From Bifidobacterium breve (GTDB taxonomy: Bacteria; Actinomycetota; Acidimicrobiia; Acidimicrobiales; Ilumatobacteraceae): a stretch of DNA of 7,604 nucleotides. The DNA lies in assembly GCA_943325435.2 (NCBI GenBank), contig CALPPK020000044.1:1-7604 (forward strand), in the 5' to 3' direction. Positions 5,834 to 7,604 of the stretch are shown in pieces. Position numbers and translations under genes: made by a program. The notes below the pieces were generated by a model, which saw only the letters and a program-made list of their open reading frames with translations, searched no databases and was not told the origin of the DNA. How positions within the stretch are numbered: the stretch's first letter is position 1; each line of letters begins with the position of its first letter.

Positions 5834-7604
5834 TCGTGTTGCTACTGGCGCAATGAAGGCGACCACCGTTGCCAGGCCACCTGTGCCGGACGGCGCAGAA
5901 ACGATGACTGTAGGGATTGCGCCTGCCGTGGCAACAGATGCAGGTGATGTTGTCGTGCCAGGACCGATAACAGTAACTGTCGTACTTGATTCCTGTGGCA
6001 CAGTACTTGCAACCGTCGTCGTAGGCGACAATGTTGTTGTAGTAGTTGTGGTTGTTGTGGTTGTTGAAGTGGTAGTTGTTGTGGTCGCCGCAGCAGCAGT
6101 TAATGAATTGTTGGACTGTGAATGTCCACTTCGGTCTGTGAGAACCAAAACCCCCACTGTCTCTCCTGGATCAACACCTGTCACCGTCACTACTTCGTTA
6201 GTTCGACTAATTGAACCTCGACTCACCGCAAGAAAGTATGTGTAATCGGCCGAGTAGTTGGTAATTGTGAACGTAAACCCATCAAGCGTCGGAATAGCAT
6301 CCGAGAACGTTGGTGTAAGTCCAGCCGAAATAGGAACCGTGGTCGTGGTTGTTGAAGTCGTTGAAGTCGTTGTCGTCGCTGCTGGGTTTACGCCAATACT
6401 TGATGCGTATCCCAGTGATCCCGCAGAGCCTGGGGACGCCAAAGTGATATCTGCCGAGTTTGCAGATAAGTCATCTATTGATCCCCCGTTTAGCTGCAGA
6501 GCTGAAACAGTTGCATAGTCAAGATCGCTGGTCTGATCTCCTGCCTGAGCGGTGTATTCGAAAAGCAAAGTATTCGCATAATTGCCTGATACATAATTTG
6601 CATACCGGCCTGAAGCGCCCGTATTCAACTGAATTCTTGGTGTCCCCGTGACTATCACACGTTCAGACATAGTGACCACGATAGAAATCTTCTGACCGGT
6701 CGTGAAAATCCCATTACTGAATCCAACAACACTTGTCACGGTTGGGCGCGTGGTGTCGCCAGGGGCAATCACATAGATAGTTTGCATTGGAGATTGCGAA
6801 TAAAAGTATCGGTTATCTGTATCTATGGCGAAAAACTTGCAAGTACCAATACCAGTGATGTGCAGGTCATATTTCGAAGTCAAGTTACAAATCGGTTGAC
6901 CACTAATTTTCGTTGTGTCGTCGGAAATTCGCATGTCGTACGACGGAGAGAACGAACCGTTGACTTTTACTGTGGGGAGTACATCAATAGTTGTTCCCGA
7001 ATACTGGTACACCTTCTGATATGAGCCAACGTCGACCGCTAACGAACGTGTTTCATAAATCATGAAGAGCTGAGTTGTCTCTGCTGCTGCGTCATAGTTG
7101 TAATCAGCGGCCTTGTTCACCAACATCACACATGAACCAACAGCTAGAGCAGTTACGACGACATCAGTACCCACGCCAGAAATTGAACAATATGGAGAGG
7201 AATACGATGCGATGGAAATAGTCACTTGCCCATCGCCACTTCCACCGGAGACAACTGGAACGAAGTCAAGTCCGACATATGCGCCTGTGGGAGTTGTCAC
7301 AGACAATGCAGCCTGGCTGGATCTGGCAGTCACAGTGACTGTTTGCGACGCGTGTGCACTGTTGTAGTTGTAATCCCCTGCTTGGTCAACATTGATAATG
7401 CAGTCACCTACCTCAGTAAACGTGACAGCTGATCCACTGGTAGTGCCAGATATTGAACACACACTGGAAGAAGTTGTATCAATACTGATGATTCTGCTCT
7501 TACTACTAGAACCACCAGACACCGTGACCGTATAGGCCGTTCCTCCCACATGGTGATTCACGGGCGCGGTCGAGGTAAACGCCAAAGGTGTCTGATCATC
7601 ACGC
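5600..7604 (-). CDS. Secreted repeat-rich surface protein with Ig-like repeats and poly-Thr linkers (5' partial)
   Basis: The frame is open to the window edge, so the start and any signal peptide are missing; 667 residues are visible. From the N-terminal side (visible numbering): three Ig-like repeats (about 1-282), each with one cysteine pair; a cadherin/Ig-like domain (about 283-407, beginning near RPTVTSVVGFSNG); Thr linker 1 (410-422); a fibronectin-like beta domain (about 425-505, PTFSDAIPTLDGFTFTITNY); Thr linker 2 (507-524) with a Ser/Thr-rich extension; then a small basic C-terminal domain (about 591-667) with a fourth cysteine pair. There is no LPXTG motif, hydrophobic anchor or catalytic motif. 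The architecture is that of an extracellular adhesin or cell-surface filament; repeats of this style are frequent in Acidimicrobiia, where they are usually annotated as hypothetical or Ig-like proteins. The TTG at 7585 should not be taken as the start, because the reading frame and the repeat both continue upstream. The partner or ligand is unknown. Confidence 0.85.
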   Translation of the reverse strand, partial: RDDQTPLAFTSTAPVNHHVGGTAYTVTVSGGSSSKSRIISIDTTSSSVCSISGTTSGSAVTFTEVGDCIINVDQAGDYNYNSAHASQTVTVTARSSQAALSVTTPTGAYVGLDFVPVVSGGSGDGQVTISIASYSSPYCSISGVGTDVVVTALAVGSCVMLVNKAADYNYDAAAETTQLFMIYETRSLAVDVGSYQKVYQYSGTTIDVLPTVKVNGSFSPSYDMRISDDTTKISGQPICNLTSKYDLHITGIGTCKFFAIDTDNRYFYSQSPMQTIYVIAPGDTTRPTVTSVVGFSNGIFTTGQKISIVVTMSERVIVTGTPRIQLNTGASGRYANYVSGNYANTLLFEYTAQAGDQTSDLDYATVSALQLNGGSIDDLSANSADITLASPGSAGSLGYASSIGVNPAATTTTSTTSTTTTTVPISAGLTPTFSDAIPTLDGFTFTITNYSADYTYFLAVSRGSISRTNEVVTVTGVDPGETVGVLVLTDRSGHSQSNNSLTAAAATTTTTTSTTTTTTTTTTTLSPTTTVASTVPQESSTTVTVIGPGTTTSPASVATAGAIPTVIVSAPSGTGGLATVVAFIAPVATRTLLVGKSTTIKSLATYLKLVVPSGAKLSARIANSSGKICRVVSTSVKALKKGTCTLSITMKPKKGKSLTKSGKILVK
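6032..6085 (-). repeat. Poly-threonine linker 2 (18 residues, one Ser)
   Basis: Seventeen threonines and one serine are encoded in a row (visible residues 507-524), continuing into a looser LSPTTTV stretch down to 6014. ACA, ACC and ACT codons are mixed irregularly, so the DNA is not a pure trinucleotide repeat and protein-level selection is more likely than replication slippage. It is a flexible and probably extended linker that would be open to O-glycosylation if the host has that system. Confidence 0.85.
6338..6376 (-). repeat. Poly-threonine linker 1 (13 residues, two Ser)
   Basis: Visible residues 410-422 read TTTTSTTSTTTTT and separate the cadherin/Ig-like domain from the fibronectin-like domain. 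Thr codons are mixed here too. Together with linker 2 it isolates a single beta domain of about 80 residues. Confidence 0.85.
6758..7604 (-). repeat. Three tandem Ig-like repeats of about 90-96 residues, each with a cysteine pair
   Basis: Unit 1 (7604-7316) and unit 2 (7315-7046) are clearly related. Both contain VSGGS, then CSISG, then VG[DS]C exactly 18 residues after the first cysteine, then the DYNY motif. Unit 3 (7045-6758) has diverged but keeps the order: ICNLTS, then IGTC with 15 residues between cysteines, then DNRYFY. Unit 1 is probably cut by the window edge or preceded by more units. DNA identity between units is low, so the duplication is old. Confidence 0.75.

Noticed and set aside
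5802..6245. Plus-strand open frame of 147 codons rich in consecutive valines
   Set aside because: It is the complement of the Thr-rich linker (ACN read backwards gives GTN/valine). It has no domain features or credible start and lies antisense to a convincing protein.
6014..6376. GT-rich repeats on the plus strand as microsatellite or CRISPR-like array
   Set aside because: They are irregular codon-level repeats encoding Thr linkers; there are no constant repeats, unique spacers or uniform unit.
1..7604. Undescribed defence, toxin-antitoxin or biosynthetic system
   Set aside because: Five of the six genes fall into recognisable families or folds without nuclease, ATPase, toxin or carrier domains, and the sixth is a structural surface protein. 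The order gives no sign of a mobile or defence island.

Overview
The window looks like ordinary chromosome from an actinobacterium, most likely class Acidimicrobiia (an Ilumatobacteraceae-like lineage). The evidence is moderate GC, GTG starts, very short intergenic gaps, start codons placed a few bases after -10-like hexamers (leaderless style), and a large surface protein with long poly-threonine linkers and Ig-like repeats of a kind common in that class. This placement is inference from sequence style; there is no rRNA or other marker gene here.

Layout. Plus strand, 47-1114: a membrane fatty acid desaturase with all three histidine boxes. Plus strand, 1181-3163: a complete Kup/KUP-family potassium transporter. 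Minus strand, 4716 down to 3146: a hotdog-fold (MaoC-like) protein followed by a small PAP2-family membrane phosphatase, joined by a one-base TAATG stop/start overlap. Plus strand, 4757-5596: a family 2 amidohydrolase, diverging from the hotdog gene across 40 bp. Minus strand, 7604 down to 5600: the C-terminal two thirds or so of a secreted, repeat-rich surface protein whose N-terminus lies outside the window.

Organisation. Desaturase, Kup and PAP2 all belong to the membrane (lipid unsaturation, potassium uptake, lipid-phosphate or undecaprenyl-phosphate hydrolysis). The hotdog protein and the amidohydrolase share a divergent promoter region and may act in a related small-molecule or acyl-CoA pathway, but no substrate can be read from the sequence. 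Coding density is extreme: kup and PAP2 overlap tail to tail by 18 bp, and the amidohydrolase and surface-protein stop codons are 3 bp apart. Both convergent junctions hold a perfect stem-loop buried in the last codons of one gene.

I found no RNA gene, mobile element, CRISPR array or defence system. The points most worth a second look are the element shared upstream of the desaturase and kup, the stem-loops at the convergent junctions, and the strict cysteine-pair pattern of the surface protein. I see no convincing undescribed multi-gene system.
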